A stretch of DNA of 12,158 nt, taken from positions 1-12,158 of the forward strand of contig JAFZWC010000051.1 of assembly GCA_017617475.1 (NCBI GenBank). Direction: 5' to 3'. Each line of letters starts with the position of its first letter. Within the stretch, counting starts at the first letter, position 1. This stretch comes from Bacteroidales bacterium. GTDB taxonomy: Bacteria > Bacteroidota > Bacteroidia > Bacteroidales > UBA932. The notes under the pieces are model-generated. The model did not search any database and had not been told where the DNA came from. It was given only the letters and a program-made list of their open reading frames with translations. The position numbers and the translations under genes were made by a program. Of this stretch, positions 6,845-12,158 are shown piece after piece.

Positions 6845-6874
6845 TTGAGTTTTTGGGCAGTTTCCGTAACTTTG
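6845..6874 (+). promoter_or_regulatory. Bacteroidota promoter for the ftsX operon
   Basis: A TTG within TTTTTG (ending 6847) and TAACTTTG (6867-6874) are separated by 19 nt, an excellent match to the TTTG-N19-TAnnTTTG pattern. The ftsX ATG at 6882 begins only 7 nt after the -7 box, so the transcript should start at or within a few nucleotides of the start codon. Confidence 0.75.
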
Positions 6875-6881
6875 GGGCGAA

Positions 6882-7754
6882 ATGAAGAATTCAACCATGC
6901 GCCGCAGGCTCATCAGTGCCTGGATTTCTACGGTTGTCAGCCTGTCACTCGTCCTGCTCCTGGTGGGGGTGGGAACCCTCCTGGTGGTAAACGCCAAAGA
7001 GGTGGGCGACTATTTCAAGGAGAATCTTCAGATTAACGTGCTTCTGAAGGAGCAGGTGACCGAAGAAGAGGCGCTGTCCTACGAGTCCAAGGTGGCCGCC
7101 ATCCCCGGCGTCCGCGCCACGCGTTACATCTCCCGGGAGCAGGGAAAGGAAGAAATGGCCCGCCTGCTGGGAGAAGATTTCCTGAGCGTGTTTGAATCGG
7201 CCCCCGTTCCCATTTCCATCGATGTGAACCTGGAGGCGGAGTATGTTTCGTCCGACAGCCTGGAGGTGGTGAAAGCCCAGCTGGCCAAATCCCCGCTGGT
7301 AGAGGAGGTGGTTTACCAGACGTCCCTGGTGGACGCCCTGAACCAGAATCTCCAGCGCATTTCCCTGGCGCTTACCCTCATGGTGGCGGTGCTGCTGTTC
7401 ATTTCCTTCGTCCTTATCGGCAATACCGTCCGGCTGGACCTCTTCAACCGGCGCTTCAGCATTTATACCATGCACCTGGTGGGTGCTACCCGCGCTTATA
7501 TCCGCGCTCCTTTTGTGGGCCGGGCGGCCCTGCAGGGTATCTTTGCGGCGCTCATCGCCATCATCCTGCTGGTGGGCGGCCTCTTCTTCCTCAAGGACGA
7601 GTTCGCCCAGATGTTCAAGATTTTCACGCTGGACAGCCTGCTGCTTACCATGGGCGTCATGCTTCTGGTGGGTGTGGGCGTAGCCACACTCAGTACCTTC
7701 GTGGTGGTGAACCGCCTGGTAGGTTACAACCGTGACCAGCTTTACGCATATTAG
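6882..7754 (+). CDS. ftsX: Cell-division ABC transporter-like permease FtsX
   Basis: This 290-residue membrane protein has the FtsX layout. A membrane helix at about 14-36 is followed by a periplasmic domain of about 120 residues (40-160). Three further helices lie at about 165-187, 215-238 and 252-275. The cytoplasmic loop contains RFSIYTMHLVGATRAYIRAPF, the coupling segment expected to contact FtsE. With FtsE it controls peptidoglycan hydrolases at the septum from the inner membrane. ftsE is not in this window; in Bacteroidota the two genes are often unlinked. It is the first gene of a tight operon: DUF3098 starts 3 nt after its stop, and uppP 2 nt after that. The start ATG is fixed by the promoter 7 nt upstream and by the basic N-terminus before the first helix. 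Confidence 0.95.
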   Translation: MKNSTMRRRLISAWISTVVSLSLVLLLVGVGTLLVVNAKEVGDYFKENLQINVLLKEQVTEEEALSYESKVAAIPGVRATRYISREQGKEEMARLLGEDFLSVFESAPVPISIDVNLEAEYVSSDSLEVVKAQLAKSPLVEEVVYQTSLVDALNQNLQRISLALTLMVAVLLFISFVLIGNTVRLDLFNRRFSIYTMHLVGATRAYIRAPFVGRAALQGIFAALIAIILLVGGLFFLKDEFAQMFKIFTLDSLLLTMGVMLLVGVGVATLSTFVVVNRLVGYNRDQLYAY

Positions 7755-7757
7755 ACT

Positions 7758-8018
7758 ATGGCTAAACAACTCAATACCAAGCCGGACAATTCCGGCAAAA
7801 TGGCCCTTACGGCCAAGAGTCTGCGCTTCATGATTGCGGGCCTGGCGGTGCTGGCCGCCGGTTTCCTGCTCCTTTCCGGAGGAGGCTCGGACGACCCTCA
7901 GGTCTTCAACTACGCCATGTTCGATTTCCGTCGCCTGGTGGCCGCTCCTATAGTAATCGTCGCCGGTATAGTAATAGAGATCGTGGCCATCATGGGCAAA
8001 TTTAAGGATAAGGAATAA
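7758..8018 (+). CDS. DUF3098 small membrane protein
   Basis: This 86-residue protein has two membrane helices (about 23-41 and 60-79). It carries the family hallmark LSGGGSDDPQVFN (39-51), followed by FDFRRLVAAPIVIVAG. DUF3098 members are small Bacteroidota proteins of unknown function, characteristically encoded between ftsX and uppP, exactly as here. The spacing of 3 nt to ftsX and 2 nt to uppP implies one transcript and probably coupled translation. A role linked to division or undecaprenyl-phosphate recycling is a guess from context only. Confidence 0.93.
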   Translation: MAKQLNTKPDNSGKMALTAKSLRFMIAGLAVLAAGFLLLSGGGSDDPQVFNYAMFDFRRLVAAPIVIVAGIVIEIVAIMGKFKDKE

Positions 8019-8020
8019 TT

Positions 8021-8839
8021 ATGGACTGGTGGCAGGCTATCTTATTGGGACTCGTCCAGGGCTTGACGGAATTTCTTCCCGTGTCCAGTTCGGGACATCT
8101 GATGATATTCAAGGAACTGCTGGGCGCAGACGCCGAAGGCTTCCTGGATTTTACGGTTACGGTGCACTTTGCCACCGTTCTGGCCACCCTGGTGGTGTTC
8201 TGGAGCGCCATTGTACAGCTTCTGAAGGGCTTTTTCAAGTTCAAGTATAACGACGAGACAGACTACATCTGCAAGATTCTGGTATCCCTGATTCCGGTGG
8301 CCCTGGTGGGCGTCCTGTTCAAGGACCAGGTAGATGCCCTGTTCAGCGGCGCCCTCTGGCAGGTGGCTGTGGGTCTGTGCATTACGGCTTGCCTGCTGCT
8401 CATTTCCGACAATGCCGGCAAGCGCTTCAAGGTGCCCGAGGCCAAAGACAGGCGCAACGGCATCTCCTACTGGCAGGCCTTCGTAGTGGGTGTGGCCCAG
8501 GCGTTTGCCGTGGTGCCGGGCGTGTCCCGCAGCGGCAGCACCATTGCCACGGGTCTTCTCACGGGGGTCAAGCGGGAAAGCATGGCCCAGTTCTCTTTCC
8601 TCATGGTCCTGATTCCCATCATCGGCGAGCAGTCCCTGGATTTGCTGAAGGCAGCCTTGGGAAGTGAGCCTGCCGGCGCGGGTGTGGGCACCCTGTCCCT
8701 TTGCCTGGGCTTTGTGGCCGCTTTCCTCAGCGGTCTGTTTGCCTGCAAGGTCATGATAGCCATCGTCAAGAAGGCCAAGCTCACCTGGTTCGCCCTCTAC
8801 TGCCTCCTGGTTGCGGCTTTGATCTTTATTTTTGGATAA
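8021..8839 (+). CDS. uppP: Undecaprenyl-diphosphatase UppP (BacA family)
   Basis: This 272-residue polytopic inner-membrane enzyme dephosphorylates undecaprenyl pyrophosphate. That regenerates the lipid carrier for peptidoglycan and surface glycans; overexpression of the family confers bacitracin resistance. The first catalytic motif is QGLTEFLPVSSSGHL (13-27), giving the (E/Q)xxxE pair Q13/E17 and the Ser-rich loop. The second is VPGVSRSGST with the conserved arginine R170. Length and about eight hydrophobic segments are normal. It closes the ftsX-DUF3098-uppP set. In many Bacteroidota truB and queA come next; here a REP-like unit and lpxH follow instead. Confidence 0.96.
   Translation: MDWWQAILLGLVQGLTEFLPVSSSGHLMIFKELLGADAEGFLDFTVTVHFATVLATLVVFWSAIVQLLKGFFKFKYNDETDYICKILVSLIPVALVGVLFKDQVDALFSGALWQVAVGLCITACLLLISDNAGKRFKVPEAKDRRNGISYWQAFVVGVAQAFAVVPGVSRSGSTIATGLLTGVKRESMAQFSFLMVLIPIIGEQSLDLLKAALGSEPAGAGVGTLSLCLGFVAAFLSGLFACKVMIAIVKKAKLTWFALYCLLVAALIFIFG
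8827..8834 (+). promoter_or_regulatory. Possible -7 box for lpxH inside the uppP 3' end
   Basis: TATTTTTG matches TAnnTTTG and lies 50 nt before the lpxH start, within the last codons of uppP. No TTTG lies at the right distance, and the match could be chance. lpxH may simply be read from the ftsX promoter. Confidence 0.3.
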
Positions 8840-8843
8840 AATA

Positions 8844-8877
8844 AGATACTCTCGGCCCTGCGGGCCTCGGTATGACA
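8844..8877 (+). repeat. Single REP-like unit (unit 2)
   Basis: This 34-nt unit begins AGATACTCTCGG, has an internal stem GGCCC-TGC-GGGCC and ends CTCGGTATGACA. The outer pairing is ATAC/GTAT. It fills most of the 45-nt gap between uppP and lpxH and ends 7 nt before the lpxH ATG, where a ribosome-binding site would be. Confidence 0.85.
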
Positions 8878-8884
8878 AAAACCC

Positions 8885-9616
8885 ATGTCTAAGCATCTGA
8901 CATACTTTGCCTCCGACGTTCATCTGGGCCTTCCCGTGGGAGACCCGGAGCAGCGGGAGCGCAACTTCGTGAAGTTTCTCAAAGGGATAGACCCTTCGGC
9001 CACGCAGGCCCTGTATCTGTTGGGCGACATCTTCGATTTCTGGTACGAGTACCGATTCGTGGTGCCCAAGGGTGGGGTCCGGGTGCTGGGCGCCATCACA
9101 GACCTCATTGACGCCGGCGTCAAGGTGTATTTCTTCCAGGGAAACCACGACCTCTGGACCTTCAGTTATTTTGAGGAACTGGGCATGGTCAAGCTTCAGC
9201 AGCCGCATGTGGTGGAGATTGGGGGCAAGCGCTTCTGTCTGGGCCACGGAGACGGCCTGGGCCCCGGAAACCATTGGTACAAATTCGTGAAAGGCGTTTT
9301 CAGCCAGCGTTGGGCGCAGGTGTTGTTCTCTTCTTTGCACCCCTGGATAGCTTTCAAGTGGGCCACCGGCTGGAGCCAGCGTTCCAGGTCCGAGAAACCC
9401 ATTGCCTACACTTTCAAGGGGGCCGATGAACCCCTGTACAAGTACTGCCAGGATTTCCAGAGCCATTATCCGGTGAACTACTTCATCTTCGGCCATTACC
9501 ACAGCCGCGTGGACATGCCCGTGGGGCAGGCGCGCCTGCTCCTGCTGGGGGACTGGATGACAGCCTCCAACTGGATGGTATTCGATTCAGAAACCGGAGA
9601 ACTGAAGATTATTTGA
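8885..9616 (+). CDS. lpxH: UDP-2,3-diacylglucosamine diphosphatase LpxH-type metallophosphoesterase
   Basis: This 243-residue protein is of the calcineurin-like phosphoesterase fold with all metal-ligand motifs: SDVH (D11, H13), GDIFD (D48), GNHD (N87, H88), GHGD (H121) and GHYH (H204, H206). The insert RSRSEK near 166-171 and the motif GDIFDFWYE are typical of the LpxH group. It hydrolyses UDP-2,3-diacylglucosamine to lipid X in lipid A synthesis, at the inner face of the cytoplasmic membrane. Length and motif order fit the family well. The start at 8885 is directly after REP-like unit 2. The last 8 bases overlap the 3' end of the convergent DUF4294 gene. It may share the ftsX operon transcript, which would put two lipid-carrier/lipid A enzymes together. 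Confidence 0.9.
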   Translation: MSKHLTYFASDVHLGLPVGDPEQRERNFVKFLKGIDPSATQALYLLGDIFDFWYEYRFVVPKGGVRVLGAITDLIDAGVKVYFFQGNHDLWTFSYFEELGMVKLQQPHVVEIGGKRFCLGHGDGLGPGNHWYKFVKGVFSQRWAQVLFSSLHPWIAFKWATGWSQRSRSEKPIAYTFKGADEPLYKYCQDFQSHYPVNYFIFGHYHSRVDMPVGQARLLLLGDWMTASNWMVFDSETGELKII

Positions 9617-10352
9617 GGTAGTGCTCCGGAACCGCCACTTTAGGCGGATCTTCCCAAAAGACAGACCAGTATAAAGCCGGGAATTCTCCGGCCTGCCAGA
9701 TCTGTACCAGCTCTTCCAGGTCCTTGTCGGCCCCCTTGGGGTCGTATTCCGACTTCAGGTTGTTGTCGAAGAGCTTGGCTACGCCCTGCCAGAAGCCGGC
9801 GGTGAGGCCACCCTTGTAATCTTTGATGATGGAATAGGCCGTGATGCCCGTTTCCCGGTTGATGAGCTTGAGCAGCAGCGCGCCCTGAGAGATGGTCATT
9901 TCCCGGAAGGCGCCCTCGAAGTCCTTGAACAGCTGTTTCTGGATGGCGCTGATATAGCGTTCCTTGCGCAGGCCCCTGTAATGCTCGGCCGTGAGGGTGC
10001 TGTCTACCTGGCGGACCAGGTGTCCGGAGGCTATGGCGTAAGGGTATACGCGCGCGAATCGCCACACCAGCTTGTAATAGTTTCTCCAGTCTTTCTCGTT
10101 CTGGCGCATGCCCCGGCTGAAAATGAAGGTGGGGGGGAGGAAGTCCAGGTAGGTGGTGTCTCCATTCTCCACTTGCATGCGCAGGAAACCGCGGCCGCCT
10201 TCAATTCCGTCGGCCACTACCTGTTTGCGGGCCATGGCGTCCTGCTTGGCGCGGGCCCTTTCCATGGCCAGGCGCACGTGATTCTGTGCCGATGCGGACA
10301 TCGGCAGCAAAAGAAGCGTGAGAGCCAGAAGAATATGAAGGTTTCGTTTCAC
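9609..10352 (-). CDS. DUF4294 family exported protein
   Basis: The protein is about 247 residues with a clear signal peptide: a basic start (KRN), a Leu-rich core and the likely cleavage site ASA-QN. The mature part holds family-like segments: RVYPYA, MTISQGALLLKLINRETG, then GFWQGVAKLFDNNLKSEYDP. DUF4294 is a Bacteroidota family of unknown function, so I infer a periplasmic location and nothing more. I place the start at the GTG at 10350-10352. A longer frame would start at a TTG at 10359-10361, but that TTG is the last three bases of the TACCTTTG promoter box and so lies upstream of transcription. The GTG start gives the classic MKRN signal peptide. It is convergent with lpxH and overlaps it by 8 bases, with no separate terminator visible between them. 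Confidence 0.85.
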   Translation of the reverse strand: MKRNLHILLALTLLLLPMSASAQNHVRLAMERARAKQDAMARKQVVADGIEGGRGFLRMQVENGDTTYLDFLPPTFIFSRGMRQNEKDWRNYYKLVWRFARVYPYAIASGHLVRQVDSTLTAEHYRGLRKERYISAIQKQLFKDFEGAFREMTISQGALLLKLINRETGITAYSIIKDYKGGLTAGFWQGVAKLFDNNLKSEYDPKGADKDLEELVQIWQAGEFPALYWSVFWEDPPKVAVPEHYLK

Positions 10353-10358
10353 GGGCTG

Positions 10359-10390
10359 CAAAGGTAGATACTTGCAAAAAATTTACCAAA
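10359..10390 (-). promoter_or_regulatory. Bacteroidota promoter for the DUF4294 gene
   Basis: The minus strand carries TTTG (10387-10390), a 20-nt spacer and TACCTTTG (10359-10366). The GTG start lies only 6 nt beyond the box, which implies a leaderless or nearly leaderless mRNA. Confidence 0.75.
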
Positions 10391-10399
10391 CATAATTAC

Positions 10400-10503
10400 A
10401 GATTCTTCGCTACGCTCAGAATGACAAGTCTTTCTTTTGTCATACCGAGGCCCGCAGGGCCGAGTGTATCTCCGGAGATACGCTCGTTTTGCCCGGTATG
10501 ACA
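10400..10503. repeat. Array of three REP-like units in alternating orientation (3A, 3B, 3C)
   Basis: Unit 3A (10400-10426, +) has the outer stem ATTCT/AGAAT. Unit 3B (10438-10471, -) is nearly identical to unit 2 read in reverse. Unit 3C (10476-10503, +) has a different centre, TTTTG. Units 3B and 3C meet tail to tail in the perfect palindrome GTATCTCCGGAGATAC, which extends to a 24-base arm with one G-T pair. Units 3A and 3B face each other through ATGACAA and TTGTCAT. The whole could fold into a large cruciform or RNA hairpin set. Confidence 0.85.
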
Positions 10504-10631
10504 GAAGGGGTGTTCGGACCGGTCGAAAATGGCGGAATATTTTTTTGCACCACTTTTGTAAGTCGCTCATTTTTATGTGAGTTAGGTATCAAAACTTGCG
10601 GTCGAAAATGTTTAAAAATAATGGAAAAATA

Positions 10632-10662
10632 TTTGGTGATTCGGAAAAATTTCGTAACTTTG
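10632..10662 (+). promoter_or_regulatory. Promoter for the rplP-rpmC-rpsQ-rplN-rplX ribosomal operon
   Basis: TTTG (10632-10635), a 19-nt spacer and TAACTTTG (10655-10662) form a full Bacteroidota promoter with the same spacing and -7 box as ftsX. The leader to the rplP ATG is about 85 nt. It shows no obvious terminator or strong hairpin and no strong Shine-Dalgarno sequence. Confidence 0.8.
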
Positions 10663-10750
10663 CAGTCCCCAAATTGGAGCAAAACGCACCCAACCAGCTG
10701 AGTTTCAATGAGTTAGGGACAAATAAGGAAATTTATAAAACATTAAAGCA

Positions 10751-11173
10751 ATGTTACAGCCTAAAAGAACAAAATTCAGAAGGGAACAGAAAAACCGCAT
10801 GAAGGGCAATTCCGGTCGTGGAAACCAGCTCGCATTCGGCTCTTTCGGCCTTAAGAACCTTGAAAACTGCTGGCTTACCGCCCATCAGATCGAGGCTGCC
10901 CGTCAGGCTATCTCCCGTCGTATGAACCGTGAAGGTCAGATCTGGATCCGTGTCTTCCCTGTGAAGCCGTTCACCGCCAAGCCGCTCGATACCCGTATGG
11001 GTAAAGGTAAGGGTGATCCTCAGGGCTTCGTCGCTCCTATCACTCCCGGCCGTATCCTCTTCGAGGCAGAGGGCGTTTCCCTCGCCGTCGCCAAAGAGGC
11101 CATGCGTCTTGCCGCCAACAAACTTCCCGTTGCCACCAAGTTCGTGGTCCGCAGGGATTATGTAGAAGAATAA
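10751..11173 (+). CDS. rplP: 50S ribosomal protein L16
   Basis: This 140-residue protein is of full family length. It begins [14 protein letters not shown] and contains the L16 signatures [28 protein letters not shown] and PGRILFE. L16 helps organise the A site and peptidyl-transferase region of the 50S subunit. It is normally the gene right after rpsC in the S10 operon. Here it is the first gene of a transcription unit with its own promoter. rpmC follows after 18 nt. Confidence 0.98.
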   Translation: MLQPKRTKFRREQKNRMKGNSGRGNQLAFGSFGLKNLENCWLTAHQIEAARQAISRRMNREGQIWIRVFPVKPFTAKPLDTRMGKGKGDPQGFVAPITPGRILFEAEGVSLAVAKEAMRLAANKLPVATKFVVRRDYVEE

Positions 11174-11178
11174 TTAAC

Positions 11179-11185
11179 GGAGGAG
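11179..11185 (+). promoter_or_regulatory. Strong Shine-Dalgarno sequence before rpmC
   Basis: GGAGGAG ends 6 nt before the rpmC ATG. Strong Shine-Dalgarno sites are uncommon in Bacteroidota, and none of the other starts in this window has one, so this stands out. Confidence 0.7.
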
Positions 11186-11191
11186 AAGAAA

Positions 11192-11389
11192 ATGAAAGTA
11201 TCCGAAGTACGTGAGATGTCCGTCGCCGACCTGCGCGACCGCATCGAAGTTGAAAAGAACAACCTCGACACCATGAAGCTCAATCATGCGATCTCTCCCC
11301 TGGAGGACACCTCCAAGATCCGCAAGACCCGTCAGGATATTGCCCGCATGATCACCATCCTGGCCGAGAAAGAGAAACAGCAGAACTAA
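11192..11389 (+). CDS. rpmC: 50S ribosomal protein L29
   Basis: This 65-residue protein is a coiled, helical r-protein at the peptide exit tunnel. It shows the usual pattern: MKVSEVREMSVADLRDRIE, a central stretch near LDTMKLNHAISPLEDTSKI, and KTRQDIARMITIL. Length is normal. It lies between rplP and rpsQ (14-nt gap) in the canonical order. Confidence 0.97.
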   Translation: MKVSEVREMSVADLRDRIEVEKNNLDTMKLNHAISPLEDTSKIRKTRQDIARMITILAEKEKQQN

Positions 11390-11403
11390 AGTAGCATCGA
11401 CCT

Positions 11404-11658
11404 ATGGAAAGAAATCTTCGTAAGGAAAGAGTAGGCATCGTGGTATCCAACAAGATGGAGAAGACCATCGTGGTCGCCGTCGAAACCCACGAGAAGCACC
11501 CCATTTACGGCAAGTTCGTAAAGAAGACCACCAAGTTCGTTGCCGAGGACGCCAATAACGAGTGCTCCGAGGGCGATACCGTCCGCATCATGGAGACCCG
11601 TCCCCTGAGCAAGACCAAGAAGTGGAGATTAGTTGAAATCGTAGAAAAAGTCAAGTAA
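11404..11658 (+). CDS. rpsQ: 30S ribosomal protein S17
   Basis: This 84-residue OB-fold protein binds 16S rRNA early in 30S assembly. It carries the family motifs [17 protein letters not shown] and [20 protein letters not shown]. It is of standard length. The rplN start follows 2 nt after the stop codon, so the two are probably coupled. Confidence 0.98.
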   Translation: MERNLRKERVGIVVSNKMEKTIVVAVETHEKHPIYGKFVKKTTKFVAEDANNECSEGDTVRIMETRPLSKTKKWRLVEIVEKVK

Positions 11659-11660
11659 TT

Positions 11661-12026
11661 ATGATACAGCAGGAATCACGTTTAGCGGTTGCTGACAACA
11701 GCGGTGCCAAGGAAGTTCTTTGCATCCGCGTTCTGGGTGGTACCCGCCACCGTTATGCAACCATCGGCGAGACCATCGTCGTGACCGTCAAGAGCGCCAT
11801 CCCCGGTGGCGACATCAAGAAGGGCACCGTTACCAAGGCTGTGGTTGTCCGTACCAAGAAGGAAATCCGTCGTCCGGACGGTTCCTATATCCGTTTCGAT
11901 GAGAATGCATGCGTTCTGCTGAACGGCGCCGGCGAACTCCGCGGCACCCGTATCTTCGGCCCCGTGGCCCGCGAACTCCGCGAGAACTACATGAAAATCG
12001 TTTCCCTGGCCCCGGAAGTCCTTTAA
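11661..12026 (+). CDS. rplN: 50S ribosomal protein L14
   Basis: This 121-residue protein is of standard length. It begins [19 protein letters not shown] and contains the L14 signature region around [19 protein letters not shown], then [14 protein letters not shown]14 sits at the 50S face that forms bridges with the 30S subunit. In the classical arrangement this is the first gene of the spc operon. Here it runs on from rpsQ with a 2-nt gap and no separate promoter. Confidence 0.98.
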   Translation: MIQQESRLAVADNSGAKEVLCIRVLGGTRHRYATIGETIVVTVKSAIPGGDIKKGTVTKAVVVRTKKEIRRPDGSYIRFDENACVLLNGAGELRGTRIFGPVARELRENYMKIVSLAPEVL

Positions 12027-12039
12027 AGAGTAGAGAGTT

Positions 12040-12158
12040 ATGAAAAAGTTCAATATCAAGAAAGGCGATACCGTGTATGTGAATGCCGGTAACGACAAGG
12101 GCAAGACCGGAAAGGTGCTCGAGGTTCTGCGCGAGAAAGACCGCGTCATCGTGGAAGG
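12040..12158 (+). CDS. rplX: 50S ribosomal protein L24, N-terminal part (runs off window)
   Basis: The first 39 codons are present. They include the KOW motif region [20 protein letters not shown], followed by [14 protein letters not shown], as expected for L24, the assembly-initiator protein near the exit tunnel. It starts 13 nt after rplN in canonical order. The 3' part lies beyond base 12158. Confidence 0.96.
   Translation, partial: MKKFNIKKGDTVYVNAGNDKGKTGKVLEVLREKDRVIVE

Larger units (their letters stand above)
10353..10750. other. 398-nt intergenic region between divergent DUF4294 and rplP
   Basis: I see no gene here. From left to right it contains the DUF4294 promoter (10359-10390), three REP-like units (10400-10503), an AT-rich stretch with a 12-base direct repeat CGGTCGAAAATG (10520-10531 and 10599-10610), the rplP promoter (10632-10662) and an rplP leader of about 85 nt. 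The short open frames crossing it run through the repeats and show no protein family. Confidence 0.75.

Noticed and set aside
6945..7769. 274-codon His/Gln-rich open frame antisense to ftsX
   Set aside because: Its composition is the mirror of hydrophobic codons in FtsX. There is no promoter or motif.
8042..9502. 486-codon open frame on the - strand crossing uppP and lpxH
   Set aside because: It runs antisense through two well-identified genes and the REP-like unit between them. It is a composition artefact.
10400..10503. CRISPR-like repeats upstream of rplP
   Set aside because: The units alternate in orientation, differ in centre sequence and have no regular unique spacers. They are palindromic REP-like units.
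10489..10802. Short open frames in the rplP upstream region
   Set aside because: They cross the repeats, the promoter and the leader, and resemble no protein family. The region is better explained as regulatory DNA.

Overview
The window looks like a chromosomal segment of a GC-rich member of the Bacteroidales (Bacteroidota). Three kinds of evidence support this. Several genes belong to families largely confined to this phylum (DUF3098, DUF4270, DUF4294, and a short glycogen-synthase-like protein). The block ftsX-DUF3098-uppP is a familiar Bacteroidota arrangement. Nearly every transcription unit is preceded by the Bacteroidota -7 box TAnnTTTG, three times with a TTTG element 19-20 nt upstream. 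Genus cannot be read from the window.

Layout. Bases 1-215 are the 3' end of rpsC (ribosomal protein S3), ending in an RGG-rich tail and a strong hairpin terminator. Bases 266-10352 hold eleven non-ribosomal genes: a TlpA-like thioredoxin lipoprotein (+), pnuC (-), uvrC (-), acpP (+), a DUF4270 lipoprotein (-) coupled to a degenerate GT5 glycogen-synthase-like protein (-), then ftsX, DUF3098, uppP and lpxH (all +), and a convergent DUF4294 exported protein (-). From 10751 the ribosomal operon resumes on the + strand: rplP, rpmC, rpsQ, rplN and the first 39 codons of rplX.

How it fits together. The ribosomal genes at both ends are the two halves of the S10/spc cluster. rpsC and rplP are normally adjacent but are here separated by about 10.5 kb. 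The downstream half has its own promoter with a leader of about 85 nt. Much of the intervening block concerns the cell envelope: FtsX, undecaprenyl-pyrophosphate phosphatase, LpxH for lipid A, two predicted lipoproteins and an exported DUF4294 protein. It also contains acyl carrier protein, a repair nuclease subunit and a vitamin-precursor transporter.

Non-coding structure. Six copies of one short palindromic, REP-like unit (27-34 nt) lie in three intergenic spots: two inverted units between pnuC and uvrC, one between uppP and lpxH, and three in alternating orientation upstream of rplP. Their outer stem shows a compensatory base-pair change. I see no CRISPR array, tRNA, rRNA, insertion sequence, phage gene or defence system. 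The points most worth a second look are the split ribosomal operon, the REP-like family and the active-site-less glycogen-synthase homologue.
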